A stretch of DNA of 64,000 bases, from contig NZ_PXNP01000009.1 of assembly GCF_003007675.1 (NCBI RefSeq), positions 310,001 to 374,000 on the forward strand, given 5' to 3'. The notes below the pieces were generated by a model that worked only from the letters and a program-made list of their open reading frames with translations, ran no database searches and was not told the origin of the DNA. Shown here one piece after another: positions 1 to 8,032 of this stretch (positions are counted from its first letter, which is position 1; the number at the start of each line of letters is the position of its first letter). The DNA comes from Marinobacter fuscus. Lineage in GTDB: Bacteria > Pseudomonadota > Gammaproteobacteria > Pseudomonadales > Oleiphilaceae. Both the position numbers and the translations under genes were made by a program.

Positions 1-347
1 GCAACACCATTGAGCCAGCGAATGAACGAAATCAGGGTGAGCTGGTCTGTTTGCGTGGTCACCAGCGTGGTCACCACATGCACGGCCATAAACAGCGGTA
101 ACATCACCCGTATCTGGTCAATACGATGCCAGCGAATGGCCAGCATGGCCCCCATCAGATAGCCCAGGTAGTTCCAGGTGGCCACAGCGGCGCCGTCGGC
201 GGCATCAAACTGGTTATCCGCTACCAGATAGGGCAACAGGGGCGTGTATATGAACCGGCCAAGACCGTGCACTACCATCAACACCAGGCCGCCCGCCAGC
301 AATACGGTAAACAGTTGTCTGGGTGTGGTGTTCGGTGCCGAAGTCAT
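1..347 (-). CDS. MFS transporter, YbfB/YjiJ-like, N-terminal part (runs off the window)
   Basis: The first 115 codons of a membrane transporter read on the minus strand from ATG at 347 and continue past the left edge. The protein begins MTSAPNTTPRQLF, then a hydrophobic helix leads into the motif GLGRFIYTPLLPYL, which is typical of YbfB/YjiJ-family major facilitator proteins. A second helix (WNYLGYLMGAMLA) and a third follow. Substrate is unknown for this family. It lies downstream of the Sco gene on the same strand with an 89-base gap, so it could be co-transcribed with the oxidase assembly genes, but nothing shows a functional link. The family call is from recognition of the N-terminal motif only; the rest of the gene is not visible. 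Confidence 0.75.
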   Translation of the reverse strand, partial: MTSAPNTTPRQLFTVLLAGGLVLMVVHGLGRFIYTPLLPYLVADNQFDAADGAAVATWNYLGYLMGAMLAIRWHRIDQIRVMLPLFMAVHVVTTLVTTQTDQLTLISFIRWLNGV

Positions 348-436
348 GGATGCCCGCCGTGAGGTTGACGAAACCGGGCAGTGTAGAGAAGGAATGCAGG
401 TTTGTCAGTGTGACCTTGGCCTTAATCCCGCCAGCT

Positions 437-1090
437 TCAGCCCTTGCGGTTGGCATCCGCCCATTGATAAATGCGCTCAAACGCCTTGGCCAGTTCCGCC
501 GGTTTATGCGGCGGCTGGATCAGTGCCTGCACTTCGCCCCGGGGGTTCAGCAGCGCAAAATGGCCACTGTGATCCACCAGCAACTGGCCATCCACTTCGC
601 GATGGACAAATACCGCGCTGACGCTCTTGGCAACGGCCCTCAGCATATCCAGATCGCCGGTCAGGCCATGGAAGTGTTCGCCAAAGAACCCGGTATAGGC
701 TTTCAGTTTTTCCGGGGTGTCGTGTTCCGGATCAGCGGTAATCAGCAGGTAGTCCGGCTGGGGGAGTTCTGCTGGCAACAGTTGATCGGTGCGCCGGAGG
801 TTGGCCATGGCGGCCGGGCAGATATCGGGGCAGTTGGTGTAACCCACAAACACGAACGTCCAGCGGCCCTTGAGGTCTTCGCGGGTAACGGTCTCACCCT
901 GCTCGTTGGTGAGGGTAAACTCAGTAAGTGGCCGGGGCTGGTCATAGACATAGGCGTTGTACTGGCTCAGGTCCGGCGCCGGTGAAGGTTCACTGCCGAC
1001 CAGAAACACCTGGCGCCCCACCGACAGGCCAAACACCAGCACCACCAGCAACAACAGAACAAACAAGGTAATCCGAATCGACCGCCCCAT
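437..1090 (-). CDS. Sco1/SenC family copper chaperone for cytochrome c oxidase
   Basis: This 217-residue protein has one N-terminal membrane anchor (about residues 6-28) and a periplasmic thioredoxin-like domain. The Sco copper-binding motif CPDIC is at C87-C91, and the distal histidine is H174 in VDHSGHF. Sco proteins deliver or reduce copper for the CuA site of oxidase subunit II. It is the last assembly gene of the minus-strand oxidase cluster, 30 bases after the heme O synthase gene, which fits that job. The start ATG at 1090 gives a normal family length. Family assignment is secure; the exact role (metallochaperone or thiol reductase) cannot be told from sequence. Confidence 0.93.
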   Translation of the reverse strand: MGRSIRITLFVLLLLVVLVFGLSVGRQVFLVGSEPSPAPDLSQYNAYVYDQPRPLTEFTLTNEQGETVTREDLKGRWTFVFVGYTNCPDICPAAMANLRRTDQLLPAELPQPDYLLITADPEHDTPEKLKAYTGFFGEHFHGLTGDLDMLRAVAKSVSAVFVHREVDGQLLVDHSGHFALLNPRGEVQALIQPPHKPAELAKAFERIYQWADANRKG

Positions 1091-1120
1091 GGGGCCTCCC
1101 TGACAAGCCCGCTCCGGCCG

Positions 1121-2041
1121 TCAGGCCGGAATCAAGACATAGTGATCTACCAGCAACACCACAAACAGCGCCATCAGATAGGTGATAGAGTATTTGAAGG
1201 TGTTCAGTGCAACCCGCCGGTCATCCCCGCGCAACAGGCGTACGGCGTACTGCAGAAACCGCAAGCCTAGCGCCAGTGCGCCCACCAGGTAAATAGCGCC
1301 GGACATACCTGTGACAAAGGGTAGCAGGCTGACCGCCAGCAGCATCAGGGTGTACAGCAGAATGTGCAGTTCGGTGTAACGGTTGCCGTGGGTGACCGGA
1401 AGCATGGGGATACCGGCCTTGGCGTATTCTTCCTTGCGGTGAATGGCCAGTGCCCAGAAGTGCGGGGGAGTCCAGGCGAAGATAATCAGCACCAGCAGCA
1501 GCGCATGGCCATCCACCTGGCCGGTCACCGCCGTCCAGCCCAGCAAGGGCGGCATGGCACCGGCCAGACCACCAATAACAATGTTCTGGGGCGTCGCCCG
1601 TTTCAGAAACAGGGTATAAACACCGGCATAACCCACCAGGGATGCCAGGGTCAGCCAGGCGGTCAGTTCATTCACCTGCCAGATCAGTACTACCATTCCC
1701 AGTGCAGCCAGGCCGGAGGCGAACAATAAGGCATCCACAGTGGCAATGCGACCCGTTGCCACCGGGCGTTTGCGGGTGCGGGCCATCACGGTGTCGATTT
1801 TCCGATCCACCACATGATTAACCACCGCCGCCGCCCCGGCCAGCAGGGCAATGCCCAGATTACCGAACAGCAGTACCGACCAACCGGGAATTGCCGGGGT
1901 TGCCAGCAACATACCGATCACCGAGGTCAGGATCATCAGGGCCACCACCCGGGGCTTGGTAAGCTCCAGATAATCCCGCCAGGACAGCCCGGCTGCCTGG
2001 CTGGCGCTGCGCACCGATAGAACTTTGGCGTGCTCACTCAT
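1121..2041 (-). CDS. ctaB: Protoheme IX farnesyltransferase (heme O synthase)
   Basis: This is a 306-residue polytopic UbiA-family prenyltransferase that adds a farnesyl group to heme b to make heme O, the precursor of heme A. The first aspartate-rich region is at NHVVDRKIDTVMARTRKRP, and the family motif YTLFLKR and the segment WTPPHFWALA are present. Start: the reading frame is open further upstream, but ATG at 2041 (MSEHAKVLSV) overlaps the stop codon of the upstream heme A synthase gene in an ATGA arrangement, which indicates translational coupling, and it gives the usual family length. Heme O made here is the direct substrate of the enzyme encoded immediately upstream. Confidence 0.95.
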   Translation of the reverse strand: MSEHAKVLSVRSASQAAGLSWRDYLELTKPRVVALMILTSVIGMLLATPAIPGWSVLLFGNLGIALLAGAAAVVNHVVDRKIDTVMARTRKRPVATGRIATVDALLFASGLAALGMVVLIWQVNELTAWLTLASLVGYAGVYTLFLKRATPQNIVIGGLAGAMPPLLGWTAVTGQVDGHALLLVLIIFAWTPPHFWALAIHRKEEYAKAGIPMLPVTHGNRYTELHILLYTLMLLAVSLLPFVTGMSGAIYLVGALALGLRFLQYAVRLLRGDDRRVALNTFKYSITYLMALFVVLLVDHYVLIPA

Positions 2042-3144
2042 GCCGTTACCTCCCGTTTTATGGTTGTTTTGGGGATCGCGGATAGGCTGGCGGGCTGCTC
2101 CCGTTGATGGTGCTGCCACAGCAGGTTGACCATGGATAACAACAGCCCGGCACCCATGGCGTTATGGGCCACGGCAACCGCCAGCGGAATGTGCAGCCAG
2201 ACGTTCGCCAGGCCCAGTGAAAACTGCATCAGCAAGACCACCGCCACCAGGGCAACACTGCCCTTTAGCCCGGTCTCCGCACGGCGGCGCCAGAGCGCGG
2301 CCAGCATAGCGCCGAGATACCCCAGCACGATAACCGCACCCAGGCGATGGCTAACATGGATCGCGGTGCGGCCATCGCCGTTCAGCTGGCCGCCCAGATA
2401 GTTGGGACCCACCTGCTGGGTAATATCAAAGCCATGGCGGAAATCCATACCCTCGGGCCACCATTGTCCGTGGCAGGTGGGCAGATCGGTGCAGGCCACA
2501 GCGGCATAATTGGCGGCAGTCCAGGCGCCCAGGGCAATCTGCAGGATCACAAGCAGCAACCCGCCGTACAGCCAGGGGCGCATCCGGTCAGCGCCAACAA
2601 AACGCCGGGCTTTGGCGGAGACGGGTGAGCGGGCCTGCTTGCGCAGGCGGAGCGTCAGTAACAACAACAGGCTCAGGGTGGTAAAGCCCCCCAGCAGGTG
2701 CAACGCCACCACCTGGGGCCAGAGTTTCAGGGTCACCGTCCACATACCGAAAGCCGCCTGCAACACCACAAAACCGGCGATGAACAGAGGCAACTTTACC
2801 GGCACGCCATTGTGACGGGTACGGACTGAGGCGATGGTCAGCCCAAACACCAGCAAACCCAGTGTGCCAGCGGCGTAACGATGGATCATTTCCGGCCAGC
2901 CCTTGGAGACATCCACCGGAGTTTCCGGGAATCGGGCATTGGCCAGGGCAATGTGGGTTTCAGATTGAGGCACTGACAGAAAGCCGTAACAGCCCGGCCA
3001 GTCCGGGCAGCCCAGGCCTGCGTGTACCAGCCGGGTCCAGGCGCCCAGGGTAATCACCAATACCGCCAGCAGGCACGCGCAGGTTGACCAGACGGCAAGC
3101 CTGCGGGCCACGGCACGGTGTTCGTCCGATGCTTGGGCCACCAT
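2038..3144 (-). CDS. ctaA: Heme A synthase (COX15/CtaA family)
   Basis: This 368-residue membrane protein has about eight predicted helices. COX15/CtaA oxidises the methyl group of heme O to a formyl group, giving heme A for the oxidase. The first helix pair contains the typical WTRLVHAGLGCPDWPGCYG stretch, whose cysteine pair matches the conserved loop cysteines of the family; a second pair (CTDLPTC) is in the second half. Histidines H89 (MIHRYAAG) and others in HVSHRLGA and VAHNAMGA are in the positions of heme ligands. It overlaps ctaB by four bases and follows the unknown 213-residue gene by 16 bases, so the three are probably one transcript. Confidence 0.94.
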   Translation of the reverse strand: MVAQASDEHRAVARRLAVWSTCACLLAVLVITLGAWTRLVHAGLGCPDWPGCYGFLSVPQSETHIALANARFPETPVDVSKGWPEMIHRYAAGTLGLLVFGLTIASVRTRHNGVPVKLPLFIAGFVVLQAAFGMWTVTLKLWPQVVALHLLGGFTTLSLLLLLTLRLRKQARSPVSAKARRFVGADRMRPWLYGGLLLVILQIALGAWTAANYAAVACTDLPTCHGQWWPEGMDFRHGFDITQQVGPNYLGGQLNGDGRTAIHVSHRLGAVIVLGYLGAMLAALWRRRAETGLKGSVALVAVVLLMQFSLGLANVWLHIPLAVAVAHNAMGAGLLLSMVNLLWQHHQREQPASLSAIPKTTIKREVTA

Positions 3145-3160
3145 CGTACCCCCCGAGGAT

Positions 3161-3802
3161 TCAGCCGATCTGGGACAGTTTCAGCAGGTGCTTGAGATCC
3201 TTGAGCATCTGCTTACCAGTGTGTTCCACGCCGTAGTGCATGACGATGTTGCCGTTGGGGTCCACCAGCAACAAGCGGGCGTTTTGCGCTGGCCGGATAC
3301 CGGCTGGCCAGGCGGGCGACTGGCCAGACTGCGCCTGCAGCCGCTCCATCAGGTTGTATTCCCGGGCCCAGCGGCGCTCCAGATCGGTGGGCCGTGCGTC
3401 CAGATAAGCCGCCCGGCCAACCCGGGGTGCATTCTTGCCCAGTGCGATATTCACCTGGCGAGCCAGATACAGTAACTGCTCGCAATCGTCGCCACAGGTG
3501 CCGGATACCACCAGCATCAACCACTTGGCATCGGTGTTCTCCACACCAAACCGGGTTTCCAGAGGCTGGCCATTGAGGGTTTCAAGATGCAGCGCCTGCA
3601 CCGGCACCACCGGCTGCAGCAGGTCGCCTTCGTTGGTCTGGCTGGCCGGGTTCAGCCAACCGGTGTAATACATCAAGGTTGCCAGCAGCATGGGACCAAA
3701 GCCCACGGCGAACAGCAGCATGGCGGTGCGCCGGCCACGGGACACCTGTTCCGGGGTCGGGCCATCAATATCCGGAATCGAATCAGCCGTTGTCGTTGTC
3801 AT
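3161..3802 (-). CDS. Membrane-anchored thioredoxin-fold-like protein with CxxxC motif; probable oxidase assembly factor
   Basis: This is a 213-residue protein of unnamed family with one N-terminal membrane helix (about residues 26-48) and a soluble remainder. The segment LMLVVSGTCGDDCEQLLYLA places C103 and C107 with the same CxxxC spacing as Sco proteins, after a hydrophobic beta-strand as in thioredoxin folds. Near the end, LLLVDPNGNIVMHYG resembles the closing beta-hairpin of Sco-like domains and carries H189. It starts at ATG 3802, overlapping the SURF1 gene by 20 bases, and is followed closely by ctaA. A gene in this position is usual in Pseudomonas-type cox clusters. Function is not established; a copper or thiol role in oxidase assembly is inferred from motif and position. 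Confidence 0.85.
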   Translation of the reverse strand: MTTTTADSIPDIDGPTPEQVSRGRRTAMLLFAVGFGPMLLATLMYYTGWLNPASQTNEGDLLQPVVPVQALHLETLNGQPLETRFGVENTDAKWLMLVVSGTCGDDCEQLLYLARQVNIALGKNAPRVGRAAYLDARPTDLERRWAREYNLMERLQAQSGQSPAWPAGIRPAQNARLLLVDPNGNIVMHYGVEHTGKQMLKDLKHLLKLSQIG

Positions 3803-4520
3803 TATCGGCTCCTGCCTGTGAGTCTTTCGTTGTTTTTTTATAGCTCGCCACCAAGGTCAATATAGTCAGCACCGCCGCCAAAGCAAACCACTGGCTTGCA
3901 TACCCGTAGTGGGTCTGGGGACCCATCACGTCGGGAGCCTTGTCTGCACGATAGGCGCCCGGCTGCTGGCTGTCTGCCAGTAATAGCAGTCTAGTTGACG
4001 GATCGGCGACCTGCGAACTCACCCGGCTTCTGGGTAACGCCTGCACCCGCCGGGGCCAGCCGGAAGGCGACGGTTCCGGCTGGCCCAACACCGGCGGTTC
4101 CGGATAATCCGCCACCCGGCCCTGCAAGGTGAACACTCCCTCTGGTGTCGTCACAACAGGCAACTGGGCACGGGTTGGCGGCGCAGGCACCCAGCCCCGG
4201 TTGATCACCACCGGCGGGCCGTCGATGGGCTGAAACAGGGTAAGCACCTCGTACCCGGCCCGGCCGTCGCGAGTGCGGTTATCCAGCAACCAGGTGGCTT
4301 CATCGTACCAGCCAGTTACCGCCACCCGCTGGCCGGTCTGCAGTTGCGTCTCCGGCACACTGGCCCAGACCAGTACGCTGTCGCGGCTTTGCCAGGCCTC
4401 CAGCAACAGTGTTTTTTCTCCGGCCCGTTGCAGTTGCCAGACTCCAAGACTGAGCAACAGCGGCAACATCAAGCCTGTGAACAACAGCAAGCGCCAGTCG
4501 AATTGCCAGCGGCCGGACAT
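3783..4520 (-). CDS. SURF1 family cytochrome oxidase biogenesis protein
   Basis: This is a SURF1-type protein of about 245 residues. An N-terminal helix ending in the family motif LGVWQLQRAGEK leads to a periplasmic domain with VNRGWVPAPP, another strongly conserved SURF1 stretch, and a C-terminal helix (about 25 residues before the end) preceded by YGYASQWFALAA. SURF1 proteins help insert heme A into subunit I. The frame is open to a GTG at 4538; I chose ATG 4520 (MSGRWQFDWRL) because it starts just before the helix, but no strong ribosome site decides it. The gene is divergent from the small DUF2909 gene and overlaps the next gene. Confidence 0.9.
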   Translation of the reverse strand: MSGRWQFDWRLLLFTGLMLPLLLSLGVWQLQRAGEKTLLLEAWQSRDSVLVWASVPETQLQTGQRVAVTGWYDEATWLLDNRTRDGRAGYEVLTLFQPIDGPPVVINRGWVPAPPTRAQLPVVTTPEGVFTLQGRVADYPEPPVLGQPEPSPSGWPRRVQALPRSRVSSQVADPSTRLLLLADSQQPGAYRADKAPDVMGPQTHYGYASQWFALAAVLTILTLVASYKKTTKDSQAGADNDNDNG

Positions 4521-4640
4521 CACGCGTAGGTTTTCCACGTTCGGGCGGCGGCACAGTCTGCTATATTGTCAGGGTCATTTTTCGCGCTGCGGCGGTGCCA
4601 GGCACCAGAGCACAACTCTGCATCAGAAATCGGGTTCACC

Positions 4641-4844
4641 ATGCTGAAACTTGCGATTGTCGTCTTGCTGTTTGCGGTCATTGTCAGCTTGTTCAGCGGT
4701 CTGTTTTTCCTGATCCGTGATCAGGGCAAAACCCATCGGGTGGTCAACTCGCTGGCGGTTCGCGTGGCACTGAGCGTGGTGCTGCTGGTGTTGATCGCCG
4801 TTGCCCTGTGGACCGGCGATCTCAACCTGAACCCCACGCCCTGA
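4641..4844 (+). CDS. DUF2909 twin-transmembrane protein
   Basis: This is a 67-residue protein made of two hydrophobic helices (about residues 3-25 and 42-62) joined by a short basic loop (RDQGKTHRVVNSLAVR). This is the DUF2909 (twin transmembrane) pattern that sits inside oxidase clusters of pseudomonads and relatives. The frame opens upstream at 4566, but ATG 4641 (MLKLAIVVLL) gives the family length. It is the only plus-strand gene within the cluster: it points away from SURF1 and converges with subunit III, whose stop is 7 bases from its own. Function unknown; co-localisation suggests a role at the oxidase. Confidence 0.85.
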   Translation: MLKLAIVVLLFAVIVSLFSGLFFLIRDQGKTHRVVNSLAVRVALSVVLLVLIAVALWTGDLNLNPTP

Positions 4845-4851
4845 GCATTGC

Positions 4852-5739
4852 TCATAGCACGTACACAAACACAAACAACCCCAGCCAGACCACATCCACA
4901 AAATGCCAGTACCAGGACGCGGCTTCAAAGCCGAAGTGCTGATCTTTGGTGAAGTGCCCCTTGTGGATGCGGATCAGCATGGTAACCAGCATGACGGTGC
5001 CCAGAACCACGTGGGCACCGTGAAAGCCGGTCAGCATGAAGAAGGTGCTGCCGTAGATGCCGGAGCGCAGGGTCAGATCCAGGTCCTGATAGGCATGGCT
5101 GTACTCATAGCCCTGCACGAACACGAACACGATTGCCAGGGCCACAGTGGCCGTCAGCCAGAGCTTTACCCCGGCGCGATTTCCCGCCTTCAGGGCGTGG
5201 TGGGCAATGGTCACGGTGATCGACGACGTCACCAACAGCAAGGTGTTGATCAGTGGCAGGCCCCAGGGGCCAATCACTTCGCGCGGCCCGGGATAGGCCT
5301 GTGGGTCCGGATTATTCACCAGTGGCCAGCTGGCCTGGAAGCCTTCCCAGAGCATGTTGCTGCTGCCCCGGTCGCCTTCCCCTCCCAGCCAGGGCACCAC
5401 AAACACCCGGACATAGAACAGCGCCCCAAAGAAGGCGGCGAAGAACATCACCTCGGAAAAAATAAACCAGCTCATCCCCCAGCGGAACGACCGATCCATC
5501 TGGTCACTGTACAGGCCTGCCCGACTTTCCCGGATAACACTGCCGAACCAGCCAAACAGCATATAGGCCATAATCAGCGCCCCAATCCAGAACACCACCC
5601 AGGAGCCGGTGGTGCTCTGCCCCTGGTTGCCGTTGACCATAATGGCTGCGGCGCCGTACAGGGTGACCCCCAACCCGACCGTTGCAACGATCGGCCACTT
5701 ACTCTGCTCGGGAACATAGTAGTTCTGATGATCCGCCAT
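4852..5739 (-). CDS. coxC: Cytochrome c oxidase subunit III
   Basis: This is a 295-residue membrane protein with about seven helices and the subunit III motifs FGWFGSVIRESRAG, FIFSEVMFFAAFFGALFY and FHGAHVVLGT, ending WYWHFVDVVWLGLFVFVYV. Subunit III stabilises the catalytic core and lies near the proton entry path of subunit I. The open frame extends to 5826, but ATG 5739 (MADHQNYYVPEQSKWP) gives the normal amino terminus and lies 16 bases after the cox11 stop. Family call is certain. Confidence 0.96.
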   Translation of the reverse strand: MADHQNYYVPEQSKWPIVATVGLGVTLYGAAAIMVNGNQGQSTTGSWVVFWIGALIMAYMLFGWFGSVIRESRAGLYSDQMDRSFRWGMSWFIFSEVMFFAAFFGALFYVRVFVVPWLGGEGDRGSSNMLWEGFQASWPLVNNPDPQAYPGPREVIGPWGLPLINTLLLVTSSITVTIAHHALKAGNRAGVKLWLTATVALAIVFVFVQGYEYSHAYQDLDLTLRSGIYGSTFFMLTGFHGAHVVLGTVMLVTMLIRIHKGHFTKDQHFGFEAASWYWHFVDVVWLGLFVFVYVL

Positions 5740-5755
5740 AGCTGTCTCCGATGGC

Positions 5756-6361
5756 TTAGCCGTTCTTGTTGGTTGATGCACCCGCCCCCACCGGGCCGGA
5801 CACCTCGATGTGCTGGCTCTGGTCATAAAGGGTGTAGGACAAGGTCAACTTGGTGATGTATTCGGGTAACTCCGGATCAACAATAAACACCAGAGGCATC
5901 TCGGTACTCTCGCCAGCCTCCAGAGGCTGCTGGTTAAAGCAGAAACACTCGGTTTTATGAAAGTAGGGCGTGCCCTCAGACGGCGACAGGCTGGGCACCG
6001 CCTGGCCTACCATGGGTGTGTCACCCGGGTTCTGGGCAAAGAAATTCACCGTTACCGGCTCCCCCGGATGCACCTTGATGCTGCGGGTAACCGGCCGGAA
6101 CTCCCAGGACATACCTGGGCCGTTGCTGGCCAGAAACTGGACGGTCACGGTGCGGTCTGCATCCACCTGGCCCGTCGACGACGCTTCATAGCGGCCGCCG
6201 GTTTTGCCATTGATGCCGGTAATCTCGCAGAACACGTCGTACAGCGGCACCAGCGCAAACCCGAAGGCAAACATACCCACCACCCCGGTCATGCACCAGG
6301 CTATGACCCGGCGATTGCTGCGCCGGGGAGTCGGGGACGTGTCGGAATTCGCATCAGCCAT
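5756..6361 (-). CDS. ctaG: Cytochrome c oxidase assembly protein CtaG/Cox11
   Basis: This is a 201-residue protein with an N-terminal membrane helix (about residues 19-42) followed by a periplasmic immunoglobulin-like domain. The copper-binding motif CFCF is present in KTECFCFNQQPL, and PLYDVFCEITGINGKT after the helix is a Cox11 signature. Cox11 delivers copper to the CuB centre of subunit I. It lies between subunit I (15-base gap) and subunit III (16-base gap), as in Pseudomonas. All expected copper ligands are visible. Confidence 0.96.
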   Translation of the reverse strand: MADANSDTSPTPRRSNRRVIAWCMTGVVGMFAFGFALVPLYDVFCEITGINGKTGGRYEASSTGQVDADRTVTVQFLASNGPGMSWEFRPVTRSIKVHPGEPVTVNFFAQNPGDTPMVGQAVPSLSPSEGTPYFHKTECFCFNQQPLEAGESTEMPLVFIVDPELPEYITKLTLSYTLYDQSQHIEVSGPVGAGASTNKNG

Positions 6362-6376
6362 GGCCGGGCCTCCCGA

Positions 6377-7960
6377 TTATTTGATGTCCGGTGGTGTGGT
6401 GAAGGTGTGATAGGGCGCCGGTGAGGGCAGTGTCCACTCCAGCCCCTCGGCGCCGTCCCAGGGTTTGGCGGGTGCTTTCTCACCGCCCCGGGCACACTTG
6501 ACCACAATAAACAGGAACAGCAACTGGGTGGCGCCGAACATAAACGCCCCGATGCTCGACACCATGTTGAAGTCGGCAAACTGCAGCGCGTAATCCGGAA
6601 TGCGCCGGGGCATACCCGCCAGCCCGAGGAAATGCATGGGGAAGAACGCCAGGTTCATGCCAATGAACGACAGCCAGAAGTGAGTTTTGGCCAGGGTTTC
6701 ATCGTACATGTGGCCGGTCCATTTCGGCAGCCAGAAATAGGCCGAGGCAAAAATCCCGAAGATCGCCCCTGGCACCAGCACATAGTGAAAATGTGCCACC
6801 ACAAAGTAGGTGTCGTGATACTGGAAATCTGCCGGGGCGATCGCCAGCATCAGGCCGGAGAAGCCCCCGATGGAGAACAGAATGATAAAGGCCACCGCAA
6901 ACAGCATGGGCGCCTCGAAGGTCAGCGAGCCCCGGAACATGGTGGTCACCCAGTTGAACACCTTCACCCCGGTGGGCACGGCAATCAGCATGGTGGCGTA
7001 CATAAAGAACAACTGGCCCGCCAGAGGCACGCCCACCGTGAACATATGGTGGGCCCAGACAATGAATGAGAGCAGGGCAATGGCACCCACCGCATACACC
7101 ATGGAGGCATAGCCGAACAGAGGCTTGCGGGAAAACGCCGAGACAATGTGGGAGATGGCCCCGAACGCCGGCAGGATCATAATGTAGACTTCCGGATGGC
7201 CGAAGAACCAGAACACGTGCTGGAACAGCACCGGATCACCACCGCCGGAGGCGTCAAAGAAGCTGGTGCCGAAGTTGATGTCCATCAGCATCATGGTGAC
7301 CGCCCCGGCCAGCACCGGCATCACCGCAATCAGCAAAAAGGCGGTAATCAGCCAGGTCCAGACAAACAACGGCATTTTCATCAGGGTCATGCCGGGTGCC
7401 CGCAGGTTCATGATGGTGGCGATGATATTGATCGCCCCCATGATCGAAGACACCCCCATAATATGAATGGCAAAAATGAAGAAGGTGGTACTGGGTGGCC
7501 CATAGGTGGTCGACAGGGGCGCGTAGAAGGTCCAGCCGAAGTTGGGTGCGCCACCTTCCATAAACAGAGTCGACACCAGAATCAGGAAAGCGCAGGGCAG
7601 CAGCCAGAAACTCCAGTTGTTCATGCGCGGCAGGGCCATGTCCGGCGCCCCGATCATCAACGGCAGCATCCAGTTAGCCAGGCCGACGAAGGCGGGCATC
7701 ACCGCCCCGAACACCATGATCAACCCGTGCATGGTGGTCATCTGGTTAAAGAACTCCGGCTGCACAATCTGCAGCCCGGGCTGAAACAACTCGGCCCGGA
7801 TGACCATGGCCATGCTGCCGCCGAGCAGGAACATGGCAAAGCTGAAAATCAGGTACATCGAGCCGATGTCTTTGTGGTTGGTGGTCAGCAGCCACCGGCT
7901 GATGCCTTTGGCCGGGCCGTGGTGATGTTCCTGGCTGTGGGTATCTGCAACCGCACTCAT
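6377..7960 (-). CDS. ctaD: Cytochrome c oxidase subunit I (aa3 type)
   Basis: This is the catalytic heme-copper subunit, 527 residues with twelve helices. Visible ligands are H78 (TTMHGLIMVFG, low-spin heme), H255 with Y259 in HPEVY (CuB and its cross-linked tyrosine), H304-H305 (CuB) and H390/H392 in VAHFHYVLV (high- and low-spin heme). The HPEVY tyrosine and adjacent sequence place it among A-type oxidases. ATG 7960 (MSAVADTHSQE) is preferred over 7981 because it follows a purine-rich GGGGG stretch at good distance and matches family length. It reduces oxygen to water using electrons passed from subunit II. Confidence 0.97.
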   Translation of the reverse strand: MSAVADTHSQEHHHGPAKGISRWLLTTNHKDIGSMYLIFSFAMFLLGGSMAMVIRAELFQPGLQIVQPEFFNQMTTMHGLIMVFGAVMPAFVGLANWMLPLMIGAPDMALPRMNNWSFWLLPCAFLILVSTLFMEGGAPNFGWTFYAPLSTTYGPPSTTFFIFAIHIMGVSSIMGAINIIATIMNLRAPGMTLMKMPLFVWTWLITAFLLIAVMPVLAGAVTMMLMDINFGTSFFDASGGGDPVLFQHVFWFFGHPEVYIMILPAFGAISHIVSAFSRKPLFGYASMVYAVGAIALLSFIVWAHHMFTVGVPLAGQLFFMYATMLIAVPTGVKVFNWVTTMFRGSLTFEAPMLFAVAFIILFSIGGFSGLMLAIAPADFQYHDTYFVVAHFHYVLVPGAIFGIFASAYFWLPKWTGHMYDETLAKTHFWLSFIGMNLAFFPMHFLGLAGMPRRIPDYALQFADFNMVSSIGAFMFGATQLLFLFIVVKCARGGEKAPAKPWDGAEGLEWTLPSPAPYHTFTTPPDIK

Positions 7961-8032
7961 GAAAACCCCCGTTACCGCCATTGCGCTGGCTGGTGATTGT
8001 TGTTATCTGGCGTCGATTACTCCCGAAAGCCG

